Shown one piece after another: positions 50,001-60,764 of a stretch of DNA of 64,000 nucleotides. This DNA is from Zanthoxylum bungeanum (taxonomy: Eukaryota; Streptophyta; Magnoliopsida; Sapindales; Rutaceae). The stretch lies in NCBI GenBank assembly GCA_019454045.1, contig SKCR01010147.1, positions 248,001-312,000 on the forward strand, in the 5' to 3' direction. Each line of letters begins with the position of its first letter. The stretch's first letter is position 1. Under the pieces are notes generated by a model that was not told where the DNA came from, ran no database searches, and saw only the letters and a program-made list of their open reading frames with translations. The position numbers and the translations under genes are program-made.

Positions 50001-50109
50001 CAAGTGTATATAATAATTGAAGCATTAAAGGTGATAAGAAACAAATACTAAGATAAAAGGAGAGGGCATTTTGTAATACAATAAGATATATATATATATT
50101 GCAAAAATA
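47041..50109. other. Long intergenic stretch
   Basis: Mostly AT-rich and non-coding. Around 48017 'taggagtgtgcatggttcggtt' and later 'gttcggttcggttttt' (48502) look like the start and interior of another hAT MITE without a clear end. The less AT-rich patch at 47540-47830 has a reverse-strand open frame but no recognisable product. A perfect 11-bp hairpin lies at 49797-49824. Confidence 0.4.
49797..49824. repeat. Perfect 11-bp inverted repeat
   Basis: TCACAATCCAC and GTGGATTGTGA separated by six bases, in A-rich surroundings. No U-tract or gene end explains it. Confidence 0.6.
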
Positions 50110-50461
50110 TGTTGAAGGTTCAAATAGGTCAGTGATAAAAATCCAACATGTATTTGTTACATTCACCATTAATCACTTAATAGTTTTGGTATAATCATTA
50201 TTAACCACTCAATTAGTGGATAATTATATAAATTACTCCACTAATTGTGTTGAGTTAGAAGGTAAGTCATTGCCTATAAATTGAGCTCTCATTTGTGAAT
50301 TCATGCATCCCAAAATATTAAGTTCCATGTTAAGAGAACTTAGAGAGTGAAGTGTGAGGTTTTTGTAACAAAGTTTGTAATCTTTGTAAAGTCTATTCAA
50401 GTAGTAATAGAAAGAAAATTTTTCCTCATAAATACTCTTCAGTAATAAGAGAATCACAACA
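50110..50461 (+). repeat. 5' LTR of the short-LTR copia
   Basis: Runs TGTTGAAGG...AATCACAACA, with a TATA box 'cctataaattg' (50273-50283). No second LTR is in the window, so the boundary rests on the ends and the adjacent primer-binding site. Confidence 0.82.
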
Positions 50462-50463
50462 AG

Positions 50464-50475
50464 TGGTATCAGTAG
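50464..50475 (+). other. Primer-binding site, initiator Met tRNA type
   Basis: TGGTATCAGTAG, two bases after the LTR, against the usual TGGTATCAGAGC. Confidence 0.85.
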
Positions 50476-50727
50476 CTTTGGTTATACATTGGTTCGTAAA
50501 ATCGAAGAACGGAACTCGGTTCGGAAAATTCGAGTTTCGAGAAAGTTGTCAAAAATCAAATTTGAGCATATCATCAGCTTGTTCACGTTGAGACAAGCAC
50601 GGTGATATTTTTCGTTGATCGAACGGAGGCTCAGGGAGCCCGCACGCGCCTAAAAACGCCTAGCAATATCTGCCTGTGCGCCCCCACTCGTGTCATATGC
50701 GGCCGAAGGTTCAAGATGTTGAAGTGT

Positions 50728-50911
50728 CTTCCACGTCAGTGCCACATCAGCACACGTCAACCTACAGTCAGCGCCATGTCAGCGCACAATCAGCGCCACA
50801 TCAGCGCACAGTTAATGACACGTCAGCGCACAGTTAGAGCCACGTCAGCACCACGTCATCGACACGTGTCAGCCACGTCAGTAAGCGGGTCCAATTTCTA
50901 CCACGTCAACA
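50728..50911. repeat. GC-rich CACGTCAGC minisatellite in a copia leader
   Basis: Imperfect units such as GCCACGTCAG, GCGCACAGTCAGC and GCCACATCAGC repeat; ACGTCA occurs about seven times. It sits between the primer-binding site and gag in otherwise AT-rich DNA. An open frame across it is a by-product of the repeats. Confidence 0.7.
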
Positions 50912-51095
50912 TATCTGGTAAATTTCATTGAGCCCCCTAAAGTCTCTGAAATTTAAATTTTAGCTCTAAAAGTTTTAGAAATTTATAAATCAGCCCCCGA
51001 GTTGGATTTGAACCAATAAAGTATCAAATCCACCATTTTCCCGTTCCGGACTCAACGATGACCTCCGATTTTAAAATTTTAAACTTAAAATAGAA

Positions 51096-51855
51096 ATGAA
51101 AGATTCGTCTTCTTGTATGCTGATCAAGCTGACAGCAACCAATTACTCCCTCTAGAGGCCTTGGATGATAGATTATTTACACTGTAAAGATCTATTTGAT
51201 ATGATCAAGGTGAATGGAGTGAGATCAGATTCTGTTAAATAGAGTGACTGAAATAAACTCAACAACATAACTCTAGGTCAAATTAGGCAGTGGATCGGCC
51301 ATAGTGTCTTCCACCACATAGCATATGACACATATGCTTACGAAATATGGATAAAACTGGAATACATGTTCCAGGCCAAGACATCTCGGAATAAAGCCTT
51401 AATAATGAGGCGTTTGATGAATTTGAAGCTACGGAGTGGAACTTCCGGTGCAGAACACATCAATGAGTTCTGGAGCCTGGTGAATCAGTTGTCTGTAGTA
51501 GACATGCAGCTGGGAAATGAAGTAAAAGTCCTCCTACTACTTAGTTCTCTTCCTGATAGTTGGGAGACATTGGTGGTTAATCTTAGTAATTCGACTCCAT
51601 GAGGCAAACTTACTGTGCCTATGGAAAAAGATGTCATGTCGAATGAATAGTCCAAGAAAAAAGATGTCGGCTCAGAACAGACAAAAACCTTCGTCACGGA
51701 GACTCGAGGAAGACATCGAGGAATAGAAATAGAGAGAGGTAGAAGCAAAAGTAAAGACAAATCCACAAACGGAAGAAAGACCACTTACAAGTGCTATTAT
51801 TGTGGCATAGAAGACCAATTAAATAAGAATTGCTGAAAACTACAACGAGAGCATG
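51096..51855 (+). pseudogene. Copia gag, interrupted
   Basis: It starts MKDSSSCMLIKLTATNYSL and shows a UBN2-type copia gag: WMIDYLHCKDLFD, YEIWIKLEYMFQ, NEFWSLVNQLSV, LLLLSSLPDSWETLV. It then has a basic Arg/Lys region and a damaged zinc knuckle CYYCGIEDQLNKNC in which Leu stands for His. Stops lie near 51152, 51238, 51247, 51600 and 51648, and another at the knuckle end. The frame is cut at 51855 by the Athila-like element. Confidence 0.87.
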
Positions 51856-53150
51856 TGTTGCGAGATTATCGTACCGCAAGTATACGATGTCAAGTTTTAG
51901 TAAAAGATAAGTAAAAAGTATCGAACCCACAGGGATTGTAATCAAATTCTCACTAAGTACTATAATTGATAAACCTAACTTTATTTAGAAAGAAATTTAA
52001 AATAATCTAAATAAAAACTAAATGAACAAGATATTAAAACGTTTAATTTAAGAAACCAATATGAGAGAGATTCTAGAGTTTGATTTCACCTAACTATCCC
52101 ATATGTATTTGTTGTACCAATCAACTATTATTCAGTTTCTGAGTTTATAAGCCAAGAATCCTAACTTATTCTAACTCCCTCTCCCGAGTGCCGAGTGAAT
52201 ATATTATCAATTACAGATTTTGATATCCCTATAAAAATCTAGTAATTAACAATTTATTATGCTCTGTGATTCTTTGTTAATGACTTCAAATGGATTATAG
52301 ATTCCCCAAACTCTACAAATCTCCTAGGTTATATTCTTCAGATCCTATTCAAAATCCCATCTCACGAGCGATAGATTCTAAACATGCATCATCTTAATTT
52401 GTGGCCAACAAACTAGAAGCATTAAACACAAGAAAATATAAATAAACTGAATCAAAACTTTATAAAAATCAAATTGGCAAACAATACATAGGTTCAAGTA
52501 TAGGCTACATCATCCTATAGAATAATAGAGTTAGTTCATGACTAAAGATAAAAATAATGAAAATAATGTCAAGAACATGTTAGACATCATTAGAGTTTAA
52601 AGAAATAAACTAGAAGATAAAACCCGAATCGAATCCCTCCGTCTTCGGATGTCACCGCATTTGTCTCCTCTTGTCGCTCTTCAATCTTCCTCCTTGGATG
52701 TCTCTAAAATATGTGCTTGAACTTTTTGTTGTGTATTTTTCTCCCCCTAGGGTTTTGGACTAGCTTCTATATTTATAGGGAAGTCTTGGAGTCCTTGTGA
52801 TTGTAGAATAATAATTTCTGAAGATTCTGGGCTTTTTTCGTACTGTCGTGACACCGGAAATTGGCATCGCTACGCCCAACTCTCGGGAATTTTGTGCCTT
52901 GCATCTTGTCTGGGCGTCGGGATGCCAGGACAAATTTACAGGATAGGTTTTTCTGTATTTTTAGCCTTTTCGCATGCTTCCGATGTATCCTTAAGCTGCC
53001 AAAATAAGTTCATTTGCCCCAAGATCCATGTTCCAATGCTTCATATCAATAAAACATAAAAGAAACTACAAAATATATTAAATGGCACAGAATCTAATAA
53101 AATAGTAAGTTAAAAATATAAGAATAAGTGAGTATAAATCACACTTATCA
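51856..53150 (-). repeat. 3' LTR of the minus-strand Athila-like element
   Basis: 1295 bp. As read, it starts TGTTGCGAGATTATCG and ends CACTTATCA, the complement of the TGATAAGTG start of the 39359-40596 LTR; it is clearly related but diverged. It has a GC-rich stretch near 52850-52930, as in the sister LTRs. Confidence 0.88.
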
Positions 53151-53168
53151 AACGCCCCCAAAATTAAG
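53151..53168 (-). other. Polypurine tract
   Basis: The complement reads CTTAATTTTGGGGGCGTT next to the LTR, matching the tract at 39342-39358. Confidence 0.8.
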
Positions 53169-54023
53169 ATTTTGCTAGTCCCGGGCAAAAGACTAAATAA
53201 AAACTAAATAAAATAAACAAAAAAGGTAAATAAATTGACTAGGCCACTTTCGTATGGATCAAGATTTCATTTAGTGTATGCAACAAGCCTTTAAACCCTT
53301 AGGCGGCCCTATTAGACGAGTTATAGTCTCGTGAGAGCTTACAACGACGATACCCACAAACTTCATTCACACACATGCAATCATGCAAAAATAATAAAAT
53401 AAAATAAAATAGTCCCGATAATTACGCATAATATTGTCCTCAAAGAATGCCTACTAATGAAATCAGAGAACCTTCAAAATACTTAATGCAATTAAAATCC
53501 AAGTTCTTGAATAAATCATCTAAGCTAGACTAATTGTGTGTGCGTGTGAAGGTTTTTTCACAGCTCGACTCCTAAGTAAGCCAAATCAATGATTTCGTCT
53601 TAAAAATTGAGATCCGATGGGTCAAACCAACCTAGATGTCTTAAAAATACTCTGTAATTGTCTTTCTTTGCTCAGTATGGTACGATTTTTTCTTTTTTTT
53701 TCCTTTTTCATTTCATCATTTTTTTCAACACACCTATCCTTTAAGGTAATATTTCTCCTCATGGTGGCCCTAACACTCGCCCACTGGTAGCTTCACGCTT
53801 ATTGGTTATAAGTAGTTTTTTTTTTTTTTCAAATTTTTTCAAATTTTATTTTTCTTTCTTTTCTTTTGTTTTAACCACACCATATATCATAACACTAACA
53901 TATTGAGATAGATATCTAAGAAAACGGTCATTCATCGGCAAGCAATTTCTTCAATTTTCACTTTGTCAACTACTAAGGTTCTTACTGCTAAAAACTTATT
54001 GTTAAGTGCTTACGAGTTTGACC
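53169..54023 (-). other. Non-coding 3' part, piece beyond the CACTA insertion
   Basis: The complement follows 38460-39340 of the sister element, including GAGGACAAT near 53430 and a poly-purine/pyrimidine patch near 53690-53840. No coding signal. Confidence 0.7.
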
Positions 54024-54040
54024 TAACACTATAAGAATTA

Positions 54041-54510
54041 TGGCTTTTAGCGTCCAATAATTTAGCGTCGAAATAATTTTCGACGATAAAAATCACTTTT
54101 AGCGTCGTAAATAATATTCGACGCCAAATATCAAGATTTTAGCGACGAAACCAATATCCGACGCCAAATATTCAACTTTTTTCGTCGAAAAAAAGTATCG
54201 ACGCTAAAAGTACACTTATAGCGTCGAAACATATTCGACGCTAACTTATTTTACTATTCCAATAATTTTTGGCGCTAAATATTATACCTTTAGCGTCACA
54301 TATATTTGTCGACGCCAAAAACTATACATTTAGCGTCGACTAAGTAGCGTCGCTAAAGGTTTAGGAAGATTCCACCGACAATCCTCTGATCTTTAGCGTC
54401 TAAATTTATGTCGACGCTAAAAATTGGACATTTAGCGTCGAACAAGTTTATTCGACGCTAAAAATCACAACAATTAGCGTCGAATTTATCGTTTCGACGC
54501 TAAATATAGA
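54041..54510. repeat. Left subterminal repeats of the CACTA element
   Basis: TTTAGCGTCGAA and its complement TTCGACGCTAAA occur more than a dozen times, often as facing pairs 10-25 bases apart. In En/Spm elements such arrays bind the transposon's own protein. Confidence 0.88.
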
Positions 54511-54660
54511 TTAAAATGCAGAATGCCACCAACCCTTCTCCCCCTCTGTTTTTTCTCCCATTCTCTTCATTTTCATCCTCTGAAATCTCAGAATCTGTCC
54601 TCTGCAACTTCACAACTCTCCTACAAATTTTCAATAAAATTGTAATCAATTTTCCATAAG

Positions 54661-54906
54661 GTAAGTCTTCTTTTATATTTCTTTATTATTTTTCAATTTT
54701 TATGATTATGTTTATTATATACTTTTTGTTAATGATTTATGGTTCATATATGTAGATTAAGTTAATTAATTAACTAAATAGAATTTTTCTGTAAACTATT
54801 TACTTTATCAACTAAATATATATGTATATGCTTAAATAAATAATTAATGAATTAGTAATGTTGATGAATGTAATATGATATTTAATAATTATATTATTAT
54901 ATTTAG
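54661..54906 (+). other. Predicted 5' untranslated intron of the CACTA gene
   Basis: Donor gtaagt at 54661 and acceptor 'atatttag' ending at 54906, 13 bases before the ATG at 54920. Predicted by eye only. Confidence 0.55.
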
Positions 54907-54919
54907 GTATTTCGCTTAA

Positions 54920-57900
54920 ATGGATAGAAATTGGATGAGCTCGCTGGATAGATTGAGTGTTGAATATCGTAATGGAGTGTATGAGTTTATGGAAGTCGCA
55001 AAGCAACACATTGATGCAGAAGGTCGTGTTCGGTGTCCATGTGCAAATTGTTTGAATAGGAAAAGGAAACGGTTAGATGAAGTTCATAATCATTTATACA
55101 TGCCAGGAATATCACCAACTTACCGTACGTGGATTTATCACGGTGAGCAGTATAATTCTCAGTCACGGTTTATTGATTCCGGTGAAGGGAGCAGTAGTTA
55201 CAATCAACCTGTAAACGATGAGATAACCGATGCTTTGCATGACTTACAAGGTCCACAACTTGGTCATAGTGTCAGTGGTGACATGCCAGTGTTAAGTGGA
55301 AATTATCAAAATTTATTTAGTGAACTACTTGATGAGGCAAAAAAAATTCCATTTGAAGGTGCTGGAATGTCGATCTTGAATTTCGTTGTGAAATTATTAC
55401 ATATTAAAGTGATCAACAGAATGACCAACAAAAGTATTGATATGATGCTAGAGTTACTGGGCCAAATGTTACCGGTTGGAAGCGAATTGCCTAAGTCGTA
55501 CTACGAGGCAAAGAAAATGTTGTGTGATCTGGGAATGAGGTATGAATCCATTCATGCTTGTAAGTATGATTGTGTATTATTTCGTGCAGAATATGAATCA
55601 CTTGAATATTGTCCGCTATGTGGTGAAAGTCAGTACAAAGTTCGTGGTACGGGGAAGAAAGTGCCTCAAAAGATATTGCGATATTTTCCTTTAACGCCCA
55701 GGCTGCAGAGATTGTTCATGTCACGACACACAGCAACTGACATGATATGGCATCATGAAAAGAGGATCGGTGCAGAGGGCATACTTAGACATCCTGCGGA
55801 TGGAACCGAGTGGAAGGAATTTGATGACATGTACCCCCGTTTCACTGAGGACCCCCGTAATGTCAGGTTAGGTCTTGCCTCTGATGGTTTTAACCCATTT
55901 GGGAATATGTACAACTCTTATAGCATCTGGCCCGTTATTGTTATTCCATATAACTTACCTCCATGGAAATGTATGAAGGATTCGTTCATGTTTATGTCAT
56001 TGCTTATCCCTGGTCCACGTTCCCCTGGTAAAGATTTGAATATTTACTTGAGACCATTGATCGAGGAGTTACAAACATTATGGAATGTGGGTGTGCATAC
56101 CTATGATGTATCTTCCGAGCAGTATTTTCAGATGCATGCCACATTATTATGGACCATTAATGATTTTCCAGCTTATGGTTCATTATCTGGATGGAGCACT
56201 AAGTGATACATGGCATGTCCAGTTTGTGCGGGTCAAACACCTTCGCAACGATTACGAAATAAAATAGGATACACAGGGCACAAGAGATTTCTTGAGTTGA
56301 GTCATCATTGGCGGAGGAGTAAATTATTTAACGGTCAACATGAACCTCAGAGTATGCCAAGTCCATTGTCTGGATTCGACATAGTTTGCCAACATCAACA
56401 TCTCAGAGACAGTACACCAGGTAAACATCCTAATAAAGAGATAAAAATCGAAAACGCTTACCTGAAGAGTTGAATTGGACAGGAAAAAGTATTTTCTTTG
56501 AGTTAGAATATTGGGGGACTCTGAGTTTGCGACATAATTTGGATGTAATGCATATAGAAAAAAAACATTTGTGAGAGTTTAGTGGGCACACTATTATGTA
56601 GGGGTTTTTAGGGGCTGATCCGGTAACGCAGCGGAAGCGGTGAAATTTCGATTTTCAGATTTCAAAACTTTTTCTCGGATTAATTAAATAAACATATTTA
56701 TTTAACATTCCAATAATCAAATTATGAAAATAAATTCAATAAATCATATTTAAGTGAATTTACCGAAATACCCTTACTTTGTATTTTTGTCCATTTTAGT
56801 CCGAAATTGATCAAATCAATTTTGAATGATTCTAAATCATTTCTAAGATGAACTTATGATGTTCAAAATATCAAAATACCAAAAGCACCAAAATCCCCAA
56901 ATTTCTTTACCAAAGCCGAGAGCCCCTCCAAGGAGCACAATTGTGCACTTTGTGATTTAATGCATCAAAACACATCAAGATGCAATCCAATGAACATGAA
57001 ACTTTATATGCATCATAACACACACAAATATACAACATATATGAAAAGCCCCAAATTTGGAATTGGTCATGAACCCTAATTTTTCAATTTCCACAAATTG
57101 GACAAATTAGACCAAATACATTAAATCAATTACTTCAATCATCATTCTTCCATCCAATCCAAGTCTCAACACAATGAAACAACTCAAGATCAAATCTAGG
57201 TCATTTAAGAGTGGTCAATAACTCTAGATTAGCAACATGGTTTCCAAAAACCTTAAAAGAAAGCTTACAACTACAATAGTCACAACCTTCCTTCACAATA
57301 CATGCTCAACACTTTCAATAAAAATTTCCATCATCCAAACACAAGAAATAAAGAAAAGAATAACTTAAGAACATCACAAGATGTTGCCTAGATCCTAAGG
57401 AACAATTTCCTTTCTAATAGTAAGTTTGAAAAACTTACAATATCCAAGCTTTTCTTTTGGTTTTTCCTTTTCTCCTTCACTTGTTTCCTTGGTTTCTTTC
57501 AATGGAGTTTTATGAAAAGTGTATTAGGTTAACAAATGAAGATGAAATGAAAACAATATATACTTGTAATAATTTTCCCTTGGCCGAAAATCACAAGCAT
57601 TTACCAAAATATTTTCATTTCAATTTCATTTCAAAAACATGTTATCAACTTGCATAAATATCTTAATACAACTTTATTAGATATTTATTTAAGTCAACAA
57701 AGGCAACTAACATCATTTACTTAATATATCCTAATGTAAGATATTTATATTTTAATTAATTTAATCATTTAACAATTAAATAATTAATTAATTAATCAAA
57801 TACAAATATATTAAATATATGTATAATATTTACATTAAATATTAAAAACATATATTCATTTAGGGTATAAGTGAAATAACTCATTTTGACTATTAATTAA

Positions 57901-59741
57901 TGTGTATTTAAATTAATCAAGTATTAAATGTAAATACAAAATAATTAGGCAAATGACTATCTAGTCCCTTTAGCACGTATCTTGCGTTTAACCTTTAAAC
58001 GACTTTATAAATAATCAATATTATTTATTAATGTTGCTCTAGTGCTCTACGAGTATGTTTCATTATTGAGACTCTCTAGATTCAGGTACATCCGTCACGA
58101 AATAAAATTTCGTGTCCATAATCTATCCACCCGTAGATTATGACGATCACAGATAATCTCGCTGAATCATACAGGTCGAGGTCATGGCAAATGTATAATT
58201 CCTCCGTCACAGGTATCCGGATAAATCCCAGAGATATAGATATAAACGTCAAATCTCTATCGGGATTATCCAGTCGACTATTCTATTAGCAATCTCAAAA
58301 GAATGTTTAGAACTAGCTTCTAAACTTTACCACGGGCCCATGGTTTTATCTGATTGCTAATCATATGGACTACCTATGCTTGATACACAGAACTGACGGA
58401 TCCTATCTTGATACACATAGGACACCCTGAGGATATGTCTACACCCAACGAACAGGCGGAGGTCTAATCTAAATAGATCGGTGACGTGACTGCCGTCTAA
58501 GTGTAGAAGATGTCTCATGTGCCCACAATGGCATCTCAAGTCTAAGAATCACAAGTGCTACTCAACCCAAGAAGATTCTTATTGACGCTGGTGTACCATC
58601 CATTAAGAATCTTCGGTGAGTCGTTCAGTGTTTATCCGCTATAAACACCTACACGTCTATACTAGTCTCCAAGACTAATGGTTCATTGAGAAACCATTGG
58701 AATCATATATTCCAGCATACGACATGTACCGGTCTCAACGGGTTTACTATACTGACCAAGTAGTGTAAACCTTGACCAGGAACTGTCTGAGAATGACAAC
58801 GTCATGATACTTCTCAATGTCCGTTGCGACGCTTTTGCAACTGTATCATGACTAATCATTCTAGGGTCATTACGTCTTTACCATTTAGAAAGATAGATTA
58901 TATTATAGAAACTGCATATATTATTCATAATAATAATGTTTTACAGAAGTATTCAACAGAAATACAACCGGGAATTGGCGCTCTGAGCACCAACCCCAAC
59001 ATATTCAATATTCCGGGTAAGACAAAAGACACTGTAAATGCTAGATTGGACCTACAAGATCTTAGAATTCGTAGTGAATTGCATTTACAAGTCACTTCTC
59101 GAGGTCTTATTAAGCCACCTGCTAGTTATGTGCTCACTCAATCAGAGAGAAAATTATTCTGTGATTGGCTGAAAATGGTTAAATTCCCTGATAATTATGC
59201 ATCGAATATTGGGCGTTGGGTCAGAGATGATACAATAACGGGATTAAAGAGTCACGATTGTCATGTGCTTCTCGAGATTCTCCTTCCTGTTGGCATTCGA
59301 CCTTATCTCCCCCCGAATGTATGCTACGTCGTACTTGATCTATGTGGCTTCTTTAAACAATTATGTCAGAGGACATTAACCACAACTGTTTTTGACGAAC
59401 TTGAGCGAGGAATCGTGATAATCCTATGCAAGCTGGAGCGAATTTTGCCACCCGTTTTTTTTGATGTGATGGTACATTTGGCCGTGCATTTACCAGCTGA
59501 AGCTAGAAAGGGAGGTCCTGTCCATTACAGATGGATGTATCTCATTGAGAGGTAATATATATATACAGTTTTAAATATTACATTCTTAAATTTTTAATGT
59601 GCATTAAAACAGGTCAAGGTGGACCACGAGAAGAGGATGGAGGATCTCCAACAGCAAATGACGTTTTTCCGTCAAATGTTGGAGGCATCAATCAGTCAAG
59701 GTGCATCGGGCTCGAGCGTCCCCCCATCACAGCAGCAATAA
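54920..59741 (+). pseudogene. CACTA transposase, broken and interrupted
   Basis: It starts MDRNWMSSLDRLSVEY with the transposase-associated domain (residues about 3-78, CPCANCLNRKR), then the transposase_21 domain (about 180 onward: CLYR-like region, CPLCGESQYK, DMIWHHEKR, EDPRNVRLGLASDGFNPFG, GPRSPGKDLNIYLRPL). A Gly codon has become a stop at 56204, before YMACPVC. Frameshifts lie near 56440 and 56565 (extra A). A solo LTR splits it after 56596. It resumes FNIPGKTKDTVNARLDL with the DUF4218 region (LTQSERKLFCDWLK to PVHYRWMYLIER, end 59551), then an intron (59552-59612) and a short Gln-rich, coiled-coil-like last exon ending 59741. Much of the usual C-terminal part is absent, so it is probably an internal deletion derivative. 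Not functional as read. Confidence 0.9.
56597..59001. mobile_element. Solo LTR inside the CACTA transposase gene
   Basis: 2405 bp, TGTAGGGG...CCCCAACA (complementary ends), with a near-perfect 5-bp duplication TATTA (56592-56596) and TATTC (59002-59006). Removing it plus one duplication joins the gene as GTLFNIPGK in frame, as expected. No internal region, primer-binding site or coding sequence is present. It is related to the sequence at 1-2515. Confidence 0.9.
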
Positions 59742-59930
59742 ATTTTATATTTGGTTTTGTATAAACATTTTGAACAAATAGTTTTAATATAATATGTTTT
59801 TTTTCTAAAAAAAAATTGAATATAATAATTATTATAATATTTCATAATTCTGTTATTAATCATTAAATAAATTATTTTAGACTAAAAAGAAGTAAATTAA
59901 TAATTTTTTAAAAAATAAATTTTTTTAACA
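59742..59930. other. 3' flank of the CACTA gene
   Basis: AT-rich and non-coding, probably the 3' untranslated region and terminator of the transposase gene. No discrete signal is supported. Confidence 0.4.
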
Positions 59931-60290
59931 ATTAGCGTCGACACAGTCGACGCCAAAATATTTATTTTGGCGTCGAACATGTCGACGCTAATAGTAACAA
60001 GAAAATCAGATATTACTTTTTTTAATATACTCTAGCGTCGAAAACTTTCGACGCTAAAAGTTAGACTCTTAGCGTCGACTTATTTCGTCGCTCAATATAA
60101 CATATAGCGTCAGAAAGTTTAATTTAGCGTCGAAAAATATTGGACGCCAAATACAGTCTTTAGCGTCGCAATTTTTTAATTCGACGCAAAAAGTTATTCT
60201 TGTCGACATTTCAGCATCCACTGTTGGCGTCTGATTATTCGAAAATATGGTTTTTGGCGTCGATTTATTTCGACGCTAAAGGGTATAATT
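59931..60290. repeat. Right subterminal repeats of the CACTA element
   Basis: TTAGCGTCGA/TCGACGCTAA and GGCGTCGA variants occur about twelve times up to the terminus. Confidence 0.87.
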
Positions 60291-60302
60291 TTTGTAGTGT
60301 AA

Positions 60303-60764
60303 ATCACCTACTCAAGACTTCAGATAAAAGTAAATTGGGCACTTATCGTTTCTAAGATTCCATTCTAAAATAAACAAAAATCATCATTCAGACATATGTT
60401 TTACTAACTAGGATTAAAAATAAAAAATTTGGTTTAAATAACAGGTACTATCACTACATGCACACACCCTCAAACTTAAAACTTGCATTGTCCTCAATGT
60501 AAGATAAACATGAAGAAACAAGAGTGAGGAACAACACTACCATGCATGTAGTTGATCAGGTTCCTGCTGGTCAGAATTTGGTTGCTCGGGCTGTATGGGT
60601 TGTACTAATACCTGCATAAAGACACATGCAAACTAATAAACAATCAAATAGCACAAAATAAAATAAAACTATAGTAAAGAAAAATAAAAATAAATAAATG
60701 TAAGGGTTGCCTCCTCGATAGCGCTAAGTTTAACGTTTTCAGCTAGACATAACCACCCAAGTGG
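60303..60764 (-). other. Non-coding 3' part, piece next to gag-protease
   Basis: The complement follows 38071-38470 of the sister element. It includes the internal purine-tract copy (60464-60480) with 'cattgaggacaat', and 'cgaggaggcaaccc' just after the gag-protease stop. Confidence 0.7.

Larger units (their letters stand above)
50110..51855 (+). mobile_element. Ty1/copia element with short LTR, cut by a later insertion
   Basis: It has a 352-bp 5' LTR, a Met-type primer-binding site, a leader with a GC-rich repeat and a copia gag. At 51856 the minus-strand Athila-like element enters gag; the rest of this copia should lie beyond the right edge of the window. This is the oldest layer of the nest. 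Confidence 0.85.
54027..60299 (+). mobile_element. CACTA (En/Spm-type) DNA transposon
   Basis: 6273 bp, starting CACTATAAGAATTATGGC; the complement of the end is CACTACAAAAATTATACC. A 3-bp duplication TAA flanks it (54024-54026 and 60300-60302). Subterminal arrays of TTTAGCGTCGAA lie at both ends, and the coding region is a CACTA transposase pseudogene. Removing the element restores the Athila-like sequence around 38468. About 2.4 kb of it is a later solo LTR (56597-59001). Confidence 0.95.
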
